Positions 7,640-13,931 of a stretch of 32,129 nt of DNA are shown here, piece by piece (the first letter of the stretch is position 1; the number at the start of each line of letters is the position of its first letter). Under the pieces are notes generated by a model. That model worked only from the letters and a program-made list of their open reading frames with translations. It was not told the origin of the DNA and ran no database searches. The stretch spans positions 1-32,129 of IMG/VR virus record IMGVR_UViG_3300020057_000108; one strand, 5' to 3'. Both the position numbers and the translations under genes were made by a program. Origin of the DNA: a virus.

Positions 7640-8920
7640 ATGCCTTATTTTCAAATACCTAGCGCCGGAAGCGGCGGCACGACCACGCTCGCAACAACGG
7701 AGACCTACGTAGTCGCCTCTCAGGCCGCGATGCTTCTTTTAGCCCTCGCCGAAGTCGGCGACGTTGCCGTTCGAACGGACATCGCGAAGACGTTCATCCT
7801 CGCAGCCGATGGGTACGCAACCCTCGGAAACTGGCAAGAGTTCCTTACTCCTGCTGATTTAGTATCATCGGTAAACGGAGCCACCGGGACAGTTGCCCTG
7901 ACCACCGCGAACATTTCTGAAGTAACGAATCTCTACTTCACCAACGCCAGGGCGATGGCCGCCACCTTAACCGGTTACTCCAGCGGCGCTGGAACCGTAG
8001 CGGCAGCAGATACAATTTTACAAGCAATCAACAAGTTAAACGGGAATGATGCACTAAAGGCCCCGCTAGCCGCACCGAGTTTTACGGGCACTGTTAACAT
8101 GGCCGACTTGACTGCAAGCCGGGCAGTTGTGACAGATGGGTCTAAGAACTTGGCCAGCGTGGCTTATACAAACGCCAATACTGCCTCTGCTATAGTATCT
8201 CGCGATGCGAACGGAGATTTCCAATCCAGACAAATAATCGGGAATGGCGGCTCGACTGTGCCGTCGTTTATCATTCCGAGGAACAACTCGAAGCCCGCTC
8301 TTAGCTGCTCCGAAGACACATCGCAGGGGATCTGGTTCACTGCAGACGGAACGGTAGAGATCAGGCAGACAGCCAACGTCCGTCTTTTGTTCAGCGGCGG
8401 CGCTCAGTTAATCGGTCGATATATCTGGCTCTCGCCTCACGATAATGGCACGCAGCTATTCGCGCAGGGTTTTGCCCACACGACGAACACCGCACAAACC
8501 GGGAACACGGCTGGGGCAACAACGGACCTATTCTCTACCACGCTGTTTAACGGGGCGTTTACTCCCAATAAAGCTGGGTATCGCTTCCAGTACGCCGGGA
8601 CTTTCGCCGCGACGGCAAGCGCCGATAAAAAAATAACAGTCGTCGTGGGTAGCACTACTATCCTGGACACAGGAGATCTGGGCGTCGTAACGGCAGTCGG
8701 CTGGATCGTTGAGGGGACTTTGATCAGAACCTCCACGACCGCGTGCAAAGCGATAGTGACTTTCCGATGCCAAGACAACGTGAACGGCCCGCAGTTGGTG
8801 AAATACACATCAGTTTCGGAAACAATGGCCGCCGATCTCACTCTGAAAATCACGGGCAAGGGAACAAGCGCATCGGACGTGATTGGGGAAATGTCCAAAG
8901 TCTGGATCGACGCGGATTGA
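7640..8920 (+). CDS. Tail fibre / receptor-binding protein
   Basis: 426 residues with GGAG about 11 bases upstream of the ATG. The N-terminal ~75 residues would attach to the virion; then come fibre-type linkers (SSVNGATGTVALTTANISEV, AAPSFTGTVNMADL), repeated Ala/Thr/Gly beta motifs, and a C-terminal globular beta-sandwich from about residue 275. That C-terminal pattern (TTDLFSTTL, AGTFAATASADK, WIVEGTLIRTS) is one I recall from many phage fibres. It lies alone after the lysis genes and convergent to the integrase, with a promoter-like element upstream. The last 53 bases of the gene, including its stop, are duplicated directly downstream. Confidence 0.8.
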   Translation: MPYFQIPSAGSGGTTTLATTETYVVASQAAMLLLALAEVGDVAVRTDIAKTFILAADGYATLGNWQEFLTPADLVSSVNGATGTVALTTANISEVTNLYFTNARAMAATLTGYSSGAGTVAAADTILQAINKLNGNDALKAPLAAPSFTGTVNMADLTASRAVVTDGSKNLASVAYTNANTASAIVSRDANGDFQSRQIIGNGGSTVPSFIIPRNNSKPALSCSEDTSQGIWFTADGTVEIRQTANVRLLFSGGAQLIGRYIWLSPHDNGTQLFAQGFAHTTNTAQTGNTAGATTDLFSTTLFNGAFTPNKAGYRFQYAGTFAATASADKKITVVVGSTTILDTGDLGVVTAVGWIVEGTLIRTSTTACKAIVTFRCQDNVNGPQLVKYTSVSETMAADLTLKITGKGTSASDVIGEMSKVWIDAD

Positions 8921-8973
8921 GCGCATCGGACGTGATTGGGGAAATGTCCAAAGTCTGGATCGACGCGGATTGA
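8868..8973. repeat. Exact 53-bp tandem duplication over the fibre gene stop
   Basis: Bases 8868-8920 and 8921-8973 are identical 53-mers. The first supplies the last codons and TGA of the fibre gene; the second is out of that gene and untranslated. A perfect, non-coding second copy suggests a very recent duplication or an assembly artefact, such as an unmerged contig overlap. Confidence 0.95.
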
Positions 8974-9053
8974 TTCTCACTAAAAAGAGAACGACACTCG
9001 CGCTTAGCCTTAGCCTTGGGCTTTTGTCTGCGGAATTATCATTTTAGTGAGAA
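8974..9053. repeat. 12-bp inverted repeat between convergent genes (possible bidirectional terminator)
   Basis: TTCTCACTAAAA (8974-8985) and its perfect complement TTTTAGTGAGAA (9042-9053) flank a 56-bp spacer holding short CTTAGC/CTTGGG repeats. It lies between the end of the plus-strand fibre gene and the end of the minus-strand integrase, where a two-way terminator is expected, but the loop is long and the stem AT-rich, so efficiency is uncertain. Confidence 0.45.
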
Positions 9054-9103
9054 CGGCTTTACTAGCGGTGGCCCTTAGTAAAGCGCTCGAACGTGTAGCC
9101 GGT

Positions 9104-10234
9104 CTAGGCTTTGGTCTTCCTGCTTTGCCACTGCATGGGTTCTTCGTAGCGAGCGATACGCTTCGAGGTGTAGCTTTTGTCCGCCGTGGTGAGGCCGATG
9201 TGCCCGAGCCAGGAATCAATACAGCCTTCACGCTTGTAGCCTCGCAGCTCCATTTCGACAGAGAAGCCCTTTCGGGCGCTTCGGTTGGTGAGCTGTGCTC
9301 CGCTTTGCCGGAGCTTACTGAGGGGTATCGCCTTGAAAGCTACTTGCTGGATGGCCGAGATGAGAGCTTCTTGCTCGGGCTCCACCAGGGGCACCGCTTT
9401 CCAGCAAAGGCGGGGCTCGATACCTTTGCGCTGCAGCTTGTGTTGGAAAATGTGAAACACTTGAAAGCCTCGGCGGTCCTTATCCAAGTACCAAGTAGTT
9501 TCACTGGGTGGATTGGCCAGGATGAAATCCAATTCCTCTTTTCTTAAACCGCACCAGAAGGCAAGCTTCAGCGAATTGTATTCCTCTGGAGCTAGATGAG
9601 CTTCGGCTGTCTTAAGCTGATCCGTTGATAGTTCCAGGGTGGGCCGGTTGCCTTTTTTCTCGAAGTGGTGGCGCAGGATTTTCGATCTGTCTGCGCCTTT
9701 CGGCCGGGCCACGGGCGTCCACGCCTTGCCAGTGCGTCGGCAGTAGAATTCACCCCAAGCGTTCACGAACACCAGGAGCTTCCGAGCGTATCCGAGGCTC
9801 CAGCCTTTCTGAGTAACCCTGTCCCAGAAGACTTGGGCTCTCCAATGCCACTCGTAGGGAGGAAGCTCGATCTTGGTGAGGATGTCCTTCACGAGAAGCC
9901 AACGTTCCTTGCGCTTCGAGATCGAAGGCAAGATGTCTCGCTCGAACTCTCTGACGACTGCTGCGGGCAACCAAGCGGTTGAAGCCAGATCGGCTTGTCG
10001 GAGCCTTTCCGCGATGCGCGCTCTACGTTCCAAGTGGTAGCGGGCCTTGCCGTCCAAGCGGTGGAGCATGAGCGCCTTCTTGGCCGCAGCGGTGTCCATG
10101 CCCGTGAACACCCCTAAGCCATCAGCTTCCGGCGTTCCGAGAGCGACGCTTCGAGTCTTCAAAACCTTGTGCTTTTCGTACTCGCGATGAACGAGAACCC
10201 ACTTTGTTTTTTTCTGAATAATCAGATAGGCCAT
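9104..10234 (-). CDS. int: Tyrosine-recombinase integrase
   Basis: 376 residues, full length for a phage integrase. The N-terminal ~60 residues look like an arm-type DNA-binding domain, residues ~85-190 a helical core-binding domain, and ~200-376 the catalytic domain. Catalytic residues visible are R231 in GLRKEEL, R321 in RSARKGF, H345 in SWLGH and nucleophile Y355 in ADKSYTS, with normal spacing. The usual HxxR box reads RSAR, so the first His is Arg (R318). The start has AAGGA about 7 bases upstream on the minus strand, partly inside an inverted repeat. A tRNA 3'-end-like sequence 90-125 bp upstream is the likely attP. The enzyme integrates and, with an unseen excision factor, excises the phage. 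Confidence 0.93.
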   Translation of the reverse strand: MAYLIIQKKTKWVLVHREYEKHKVLKTRSVALGTPEADGLGVFTGMDTAAAKKALMLHRLDGKARYHLERRARIAERLRQADLASTAWLPAAVVREFERDILPSISKRKERWLLVKDILTKIELPPYEWHWRAQVFWDRVTQKGWSLGYARKLLVFVNAWGEFYCRRTGKAWTPVARPKGADRSKILRHHFEKKGNRPTLELSTDQLKTAEAHLAPEEYNSLKLAFWCGLRKEELDFILANPPSETTWYLDKDRRGFQVFHIFQHKLQRKGIEPRLCWKAVPLVEPEQEALISAIQQVAFKAIPLSKLRQSGAQLTNRSARKGFSVEMELRGYKREGCIDSWLGHIGLTTADKSYTSKRIARYEEPMQWQSRKTKA

Positions 10235-10299
10235 ATACGTGTCCTTATCGGAATACCGTTGGGGATACGTAACTGCGGTATCTACCCGGACACGTATAT
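10233..10299 (-). promoter_or_regulatory. Inverted repeat enclosing the integrase start (possible RNA hairpin)
   Basis: ATATACGTGTCC (10233-10244) is the perfect complement of 10288-10299, and a nested 6-bp pair ATACCG/CGGTAT lies at 10253-10258 and 10276-10281. On a minus-strand mRNA the 12-bp stem would include part of the Shine-Dalgarno AAGGA (10242-10246) and run up to the ATG (10232-10234), hiding the start. It could instead be a pair of integrase arm-binding sites. Confidence 0.5.
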
Positions 10300-10323
10300 C
10301 GTAGCTAAGTGCTTGATATTATT

Positions 10324-10361
10324 GACGCAATGCGTCCCCAACGAGATTCGAACTCGTGTCC
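10324..10361 (-). other. Probable attP core: tRNA 3'-end-like sequence
   Basis: Read on the minus strand, 10357-10341 is a perfect T-arm (ACGAG, loop TTCGAAT, CTCGT), followed at once by a 7-nt acceptor strand TGGGGAC and then GCA. No D-arm or matching 5' acceptor half is nearby, so it is a tRNA fragment, not a gene. It lies just upstream of the integrase, where attP sites that rebuild a host tRNA gene on integration are found. The acceptor resembles tRNA-Glu, but the identity is uncertain. The palindrome GACGCAATGCGTC (10324-10336) overlaps its end. Confidence 0.6.
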
Positions 10362-10495
10362 AGTCGAGACAATAGCATGGCGCAGGGTGCTAAAAACAGG
10401 CTTTTTCAGAGGGTTAGACGGGGTGCGTTTCGACTATGACAGGCCGAGCGGGCAGAAAGCTAATAGACACACCGATTCCTCGATCACGATGCGGG

Positions 10496-10523
10496 AAATC
10501 CGAGAGGAAGTGAAACTTATGAT
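10496..10523 (+). promoter_or_regulatory. Degenerate copy of the promoter-like element
   Basis: Aligned to the 7458 copy, this has AAATCC in place of TTGCCC, keeps CCGAG, a 16-bp spacer and AAACTTATGATAAA (TATGAT at 10518-10523). The poor -35 makes activity doubtful. Apart from this element, the attP-like site and the flanking inverted repeats, the 392-base gap 10235-10626 holds no supported gene: frames that look open on the plus strand are shadows of the HNH gene or of the tRNA-like sequence. Confidence 0.35.
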
Positions 10524-10555
10524 AAATTCTAGGCTCTCTACGGCGCCGATACGGT

Positions 10556-10621
10556 GTAACCGATCGGGGTCAGATCCCACCGTCCGAGCCTGGCCAGCGC
10601 TGGCTGACCCCGATCGGTTAC
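10556..10621. repeat. Perfect 18-bp inverted repeat (large hairpin) beyond the HNH gene end
   Basis: GTAACCGATCGGGGTCAG (10556-10573) is perfectly complementary to 10604-10621, with a 30-bp loop that itself contains the 12-bp palindrome GCCAGCGCTGGC. It begins 5 bases past the stop of the minus-strand HNH gene, so it may be that gene's 3' hairpin, but no T-run follows. A recombination, replication or endonuclease target role is also possible. Confidence 0.7.
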
Positions 10622-10626
10622 GGCTG

Positions 10627-11139
10627 TCAAGCGACACGCTCGAACGTGAAACTTTTTGCGTGGCGGCGTTCGCCTCTGATGACTGCGCTGACGCTGCCTT
10701 GGTACAAGCCAAGTGCTTTTGCAGCGGCACACTGCGATTCGAAGATCTCTCTAGTCTGGTGACAGAGGATCTTTTGAGGCATCAGTCTCGGATTTATCAA
10801 GCCGGTCTCTTGAGCGTGCTTGAAGTTCTGGGCGTTTGTACACCACTCAAGGTTTTCGACGCGGCTGTCGGTTTTGACGCCCGAAATGTGGTTCACAGTT
10901 TCGAATCCAAAGGGATTAGGAAGGAAGGCCTCAGCCACGAGGCGATGAACGCTGTGGGTGGTTTGCTTGCCGTCTTTGTAGAGGATGACGCTAAGATAGC
11001 CACGGCTCAAGCGGGGCCTCAAGATCCGCTCTTTGATCATGTAGGTTCTGCCACCGTTGCGCACCAACCTCGCCAGGCTCTTCACCTGGCCTTCAATAGA
11101 AATTTGGTAACAGCCTTCAAAACCGATTACGTCTCGCAT
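10627..11139 (-). CDS. Free-standing HNH homing endonuclease (NUMOD4-HNH_3-NUMOD1 type)
   Basis: 170 residues. The N-terminal NUMOD4-like part reads DVIGFEGCYQISIEGQVKSL. The HNH core follows with HRLVAEAFLPNP, then VNHISGVKTDSRVENLEW, giving the His-Asn-His/Asn metal-finger pattern. Residues ~130-165 form a NUMOD1-like helix-turn-helix (CAAAKALGLYQGSVSAVIRG) for DNA binding. Such endonucleases nick or cut phage DNA and spread their own gene. It is clearly paralogous to the HNH gene at 13959 on the other strand. The ATG is preceded by GGAGA, very close to the start. A promoter-like element immediately upstream points away from the gene. Confidence 0.9.
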   Translation of the reverse strand: MRDVIGFEGCYQISIEGQVKSLARLVRNGGRTYMIKERILRPRLSRGYLSVILYKDGKQTTHSVHRLVAEAFLPNPFGFETVNHISGVKTDSRVENLEWCTNAQNFKHAQETGLINPRLMPQKILCHQTREIFESQCAAAKALGLYQGSVSAVIRGERRHAKSFTFERVA

Positions 11140-11155
11140 TCTCCATTAATACGGC

Positions 11156-11183
11156 TCGCCCGAGTGAGAACAAAACTTATGAT
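11156..11183 (+). promoter_or_regulatory. Promoter-like element, copy pointing away from the HNH gene
   Basis: TCGCCC (11156-11161), a 16-bp spacer and TATGAT (11178-11183) match the 7458 copy exactly over 30 bases (11158-11187). Transcription would run rightwards into the intergenic repeat at 11194 and then antisense to the helicase, so if active it makes a short or antisense RNA. Confidence 0.45.
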
Positions 11184-11193
11184 AAAACGAATT

Positions 11194-11298
11194 GTCAAGC
11201 TGTAATCCGCGTTGCCCCGCGTTGCACCGATCCCGTTTAATGCGTCCCAGAGTACCGCCAGTCGATTCAAATGACCTGAGGTAGGCTACCCCATCAAC
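11194..11298. repeat. Dispersed ~105-bp intergenic repeat, copy A
   Basis: This stretch and 29683-29786 share about 84% of bases in the same orientation, including GTAATCCGCGTTGC, GATCCCGTTTA and GTACCGCCAGTCGATTCAAA. This copy lies between the helicase stop and the HNH start and encodes no convincing protein. TTGCCC and TTTAAT 18 bp apart within it (TTGCAA/TTTAAA at 17 bp in copy B) could be a plus-strand promoter; a conserved structured RNA or protein-binding site is also possible. Confidence 0.85.
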
Positions 11299-11327
11299 GT
11301 TGCACTGGGAACGCAGGGCACGGCCTT

Positions 11328-12446
11328 CTAATCCTTTTCTAGAATTTCGCTCACGTTCTCGCGTTGCCGAGTCTCGATCCAAACCTTCTGTTTCAGACTG
11401 AACGCCCAGTCATCGACAACATACGCGTTACGGTCGATGTCGTAGCCACAGGTGACTTTCGATCTCGAATTGTTGTCATCGCGGGATTTCCACACGAAGA
11501 ACGTTGTGAGGAATCGATCCCAATCCACAACTAATTCAACCATTTGGCCAGCTCGGAAGGCAATACTCTGAGCGCCCCAAAGCCGATCCTTCACATGCAC
11601 ATCAGCCAAGTTCTTCGCTGGCGGCCGGACCTGAGCCAGCAGAAAAATCGGCGCCATTCCAGAGATGCCTTTCTGGACCTCAAGGAATTCACCAAATCGC
11701 ATTTGGTTCTGCCAATGTTCGCTGCCCGAGGCCTCTGAGTGGCCACACACGTTCTGGTAGTAGTCGATAACGATTGCGTCGTACTTTCCGGCAGTCACTT
11801 CCTGCTCCCACAGAAACTGAAAACCGTCCACCGTGGTTAAGAACTCGGGCTTACCCGGCACCCAGTCCTTGTCGATAACGCGAACAAAGTTCGGGATTTC
11901 CTGCAGGATCTCGGCCACGGTGAGGATTTCTTCATCGCTAAGCTTCAGCAGCCCCTGCGCTGCCTTGGCCGAATTGATCCCTGATTTTAACCTCACCAGC
12001 CTGTGTTCGAAGGCGGACCGTTTTTCCTCCGTCGTCACCAGAAGGACCTTTTTGCCCTGCTGCCACAAACTATAGGCGATATTGGCAGCAACAGCTGACT
12101 TGCCGTGACCAACCTGGGCCGCGAGGATCACCAGCTGGTTTTTAGCCAACGTGATGATTTTCGAGACTTTTTCGTTGATCAGCTGTGTCGTAATCAGCGG
12201 CTGGGCCAGGCTAGTGATGAACTCGCTCACGCTGGCCTCTGCAACCTGATCGGCAGTAGGCGGTGGCACTGGCGTGAGCTTGTCGAGCTTCGAAAGGGCT
12301 AGAAGTTTCTCCCCAGCCAGCAAACGCCTGTCTCGGAGCAGGTCCAGCTCAAAACGCTGAGCGTGCTGTGCCATTGCTCTCTTGAAATTCTCTGTATTTG
12401 TCTTAATTTTGTCTTTTTGATCTTCTTTTTGTTTTTCTTCGGCCAT
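11328..12446 (-). CDS. DnaB/RecA-fold replicative helicase-like ATPase
   Basis: 372 residues. After a charged ~95-residue N-terminal part comes an ATPase core with Walker A QVGHGKSA (111-118), an acidic pair after strand 2 (VTTEEKR, E140-E141), Walker B YDAIVIDYYQ (D228) and the sensor motif IFLLAQVR (Q272). These match the C-terminal ATPase domain of DnaB-type helicases, but the usual N-terminal primase-interaction domain is absent or unrecognisable, so it may be a minimal phage helicase or a loader-type ATPase. AAGGAG lies about 7 bases upstream of the ATG. It follows the initiator gene by 27 bases in one operon, as in lambda O-P. It would unwind DNA for host polymerase. Confidence 0.85.
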   Translation of the reverse strand: MAEEKQKEDQKDKIKTNTENFKRAMAQHAQRFELDLLRDRRLLAGEKLLALSKLDKLTPVPPPTADQVAEASVSEFITSLAQPLITTQLINEKVSKIITLAKNQLVILAAQVGHGKSAVAANIAYSLWQQGKKVLLVTTEEKRSAFEHRLVRLKSGINSAKAAQGLLKLSDEEILTVAEILQEIPNFVRVIDKDWVPGKPEFLTTVDGFQFLWEQEVTAGKYDAIVIDYYQNVCGHSEASGSEHWQNQMRFGEFLEVQKGISGMAPIFLLAQVRPPAKNLADVHVKDRLWGAQSIAFRAGQMVELVVDWDRFLTTFFVWKSRDDNNSRSKVTCGYDIDRNAYVVDDWAFSLKQKVWIETRQRENVSEILEKD

Positions 12447-12473
12447 TGGTATCTCCTTGAAATTATTGGTGTT

Positions 12474-13445
12474 CTACGAAATTTCGGTAAATCCGCCGTA
12501 CACAATATCGTACGTGGCTTTAGCTTCAGCCTTGGCTCGTGCAGCAGCCAACTCAGTTCGTTTAGCCTCGCTGGCAGCAACATCCGTGGTTTGGCCAGTG
12601 CTCTGGCGAGCGTCAATGCCAATCTCAGCCCATTCTACGACCTTTTCCCTAGCCCGGGCTTTTGAGTCTTTGTTGCGGAAGTGCCTCGCCGCAGCAAAGG
12701 CCGTGGTGTGTGGGTCCAGGCTTGAGCCTTCGGGTAGACTGAAAGCAGCAATCACTGTGGGCTCCACTCGATCCATCCAGAATTTCTTTTCGCCATTTTT
12801 GATCAGCTGTCCAATCTCATCGTTCAACGAGCTTTGGAGATTCGTTGATTCCGAATCCGAATCCGAATCCGAATTCGATTCCAAATCCGAAACACCAACT
12901 GGTGTAGGTAGGATAGTATTTCTTATATTATGAAGTGTCCCACCAGGAGCCCACTGGTTTTCGGTTTCGTGCCTAGAAGCGGTTTCTTGCTGGGCTTGTG
13001 GTGGGACACCCACCTTTTCCGAACTGTTGTCGGTGTACCTGTGGTGGGACACTTCGTCCTTGTGGTGGGACAGATCGTCCTTGTGGTGGGACACTTCGGG
13101 CTCCTGGTGGGACACTTCGGGCTCCTGGTGGGACACTTCGGCGAACGAATTTTCGAAAACCAGGTCCTTTGACCACTGGTCGGGAGGAAGGATCTTTAGG
13201 GCGTCTCCTTCCTGTCTGAGCAATCCGTAAAGTTGGAGCTTCTCCAAAGTCCTCGCGATTGTGCTTTTGCCCAGGCCGGTCACCTTGGCCAGGTAGCGAG
13301 TGGACACTGCCCATCCTCCGTAAAGCGACAGGAGATAAGCAAAGATCCCCTTTTCCGTCATGCTCAGGGAGCGGCACAGCCACAGTTCGTTTGGCACTAA
13401 AGAGAATTTCTTCTCAATTTTGAATTCAGATTTGTCGATTCTCAT
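12474..13445 (-). CDS. O-like replication initiator with winged-helix N-terminus and internal repeats
   Basis: 323 residues from the ATG at 13445, chosen over a TTG two codons upstream because GGGAAG lies 6 bases before the ATG and the ATG overlaps the previous stop (ATGA). Residues ~15-85 form a winged helix-turn-helix (MTEKGIFAYLL, VTGLGKSTIARTLEKLQLYG) typical of phage and plasmid replication proteins. Residues ~103-135 hold five heptad repeats around VSH (EVSHQEP, DLSHHKD), then a polar linker with an SDSDSDS run, and a helical Ala/Lys-rich C-terminus. The repeats arise from 21-bp DNA iterons, so the gene probably contains its own origin, as lambda O does. Partner: the helicase downstream. 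Confidence 0.85.
   Translation of the reverse strand: MRIDKSEFKIEKKFSLVPNELWLCRSLSMTEKGIFAYLLSLYGGWAVSTRYLAKVTGLGKSTIARTLEKLQLYGLLRQEGDALKILPPDQWSKDLVFENSFAEVSHQEPEVSHQEPEVSHHKDDLSHHKDEVSHHRYTDNSSEKVGVPPQAQQETASRHETENQWAPGGTLHNIRNTILPTPVGVSDLESNSDSDSDSESTNLQSSLNDEIGQLIKNGEKKFWMDRVEPTVIAAFSLPEGSSLDPHTTAFAAARHFRNKDSKARAREKVVEWAEIGIDARQSTGQTTDVAASEAKRTELAAARAKAEAKATYDIVYGGFTEIS
12910..13134. other. Candidate replication origin: 21-bp iterons plus AT-rich segment inside the initiator gene
   Basis: GGTGGGAC occurs at 13043, 13064, 13085, 13106 and 13127, exactly 21 bp apart, within longer shared units (for example CTGGTGGGACACTTCGGGC), with a sixth copy at 13000. An inverted copy of the unit (GTCCCACCAGGAGCCC) is at 12937-12952, directly beside an AT-rich tract (12910-12934). 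TCCGAA hexamers repeat at about 12850-12890. Iterons plus an AT-rich unwinding-type element inside an initiator gene match the lambda O/ori arrangement. Confidence 0.6.
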
Positions 13446-13723
13446 TTGCAACTTCCCAGGAACTCATCGACCCTCTTCAAGATTTTTCCGTTTAAGATCC
13501 CGATTACGATTGGATTGGTGATGGCGATGGTCGGCTTGTTCTCGTCATCTGTGCACTCGGCGCAAGTCCAGCCGTCGCCCGTGCTCCGGAAATAGAATTC
13601 GCAGGTCTTGCTATAAAAAATAATAGCTCCTGTGAAGAGGACGTCCCACGCGTCCAGACGACAGCCTTGCTCGCTGGTCACGATGCTTGCGATCCGATTA
13701 TTAATAAGTTTGTCGGTGGTCAT
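13442..13723 (-). CDS. Small hypothetical protein at head of the replication operon
   Basis: 93 residues, not recognised. It has beta-rich hydrophobic strands, Cys at 21, 41, 54 and 57 (the last two as CAEC, a possible metal or redox pair) and an acidic turn after them. Its stop overlaps the initiator start (ATGA), so the two are co-translated. The ATG is preceded only by a weak GGGA and lies 12 bases past the U-run of a terminator, with a leader ORF running across its start. This suggests controlled expression. It could be a replication regulator or repressor-like factor, but nothing in its sequence proves it. Confidence 0.65.
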   Translation of the reverse strand: MTTDKLINNRIASIVTSEQGCRLDAWDVLFTGAIIFYSKTCEFYFRSTGDGWTCAECTDDENKPTIAITNPIVIGILNGKILKRVDEFLGSCK

Positions 13724-13841
13724 AGAAGTCCCAATAAAAAACCTCCAGAAGTCTTCCCTTTCTGGAGGGTGAAGCGAGAGAGAGACCCGATGACAGGATT
13801 GGAAGCTCGCTAATCGAATAAATTTTAAAATCGGTGGTCAT
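13701..13841 (-). CDS. Possible leader peptide spanning the terminator
   Basis: A 46-codon minus-strand frame from the ATG at 13841. It begins with the same bases as the gene it precedes (ATGACCACCGA, coding MTTD), crosses the terminator hairpin at 13742-13768 and stops at 13701, 22 bases inside the downstream gene. Only a weak AGAG precedes it. A ribosome on this frame would block the hairpin, so translation could allow read-through into the replication operon. It may equally be a truncated duplicate of the downstream gene start. Confidence 0.4.
   Translation of the reverse strand: MTTDFKIYSISELPILSSGLSLASPSRKGRLLEVFYWDFYDHRQTY
13736..13768 (-). terminator. Rho-independent terminator or attenuator in the replication-operon leader
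   Basis: On the minus strand CCTCCAGAA and TTCTGGAGG form a perfect 9-bp stem (13768-13760 with 13750-13742) with a 9-base loop, followed at once by six U (13741-13736). It lies downstream of the minus promoter-like element at 13915-13942 and upstream of the first gene of the operon, which is the position of an attenuator. Confidence 0.75.
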
Positions 13842-13878
13842 CAGATTCTCTAGTTGAAGATTAAAGCATCCAAAAGGC

Positions 13879-13931
13879 AGAACAAAATTTATGATAAAAA
13901 TAAATGTTGTTCTTATCATAAGTTTTGATCT
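13879..13931. repeat. Inverted pair of promoter-like elements
   Basis: Bases 13879-13897 and 13913-13931 are inverted copies (17 of 19 match; core TTTATGATAA versus TTATCATAAG) separated by 15 bp. Each arm carries one TATGAT, so the site is symmetric and could be a dimeric regulator's operator as well as two face-to-face -10 boxes. Confidence 0.7.
13890..13895 (+). promoter_or_regulatory. Plus-strand TATGAT of the face-to-face pair
   Basis: TATGAT preceded by AGAACAAAATT as in the other copies, but with no recognisable -35 at the usual distance (ATCCAA at 13868-13873). If active it would drive the HNH gene at 13959 and genes to its right. Weak alone; an activator or the paired site may matter. 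Confidence 0.35.

Noticed and set aside
10324-10440. Complete tRNA gene
   Set aside because: The T-arm and 3' acceptor are present, but no D-arm, 5' acceptor or fitting anticodon arm could be assembled; an attachment-site fragment fits better.
10309-11205. Long plus-strand frame of 298 codons beginning MRPQRDSNS-type sequence
   Set aside because: Its beginning is the translation of the tRNA-like fragment, and most of the rest is antisense to the clear HNH endonuclease; the protein has no sensible pattern.
12840-13140. Direct repeats considered as a CRISPR array
   Set aside because: The 21-bp units are contiguous with no unique spacers and encode heptads in a replication protein.
12930-13230. 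Overlapping plus-strand frames rich in Trp-Gly-Asp-Thr repeats
   Set aside because: They are translations of the iterons in other frames and on the wrong strand for the operon.
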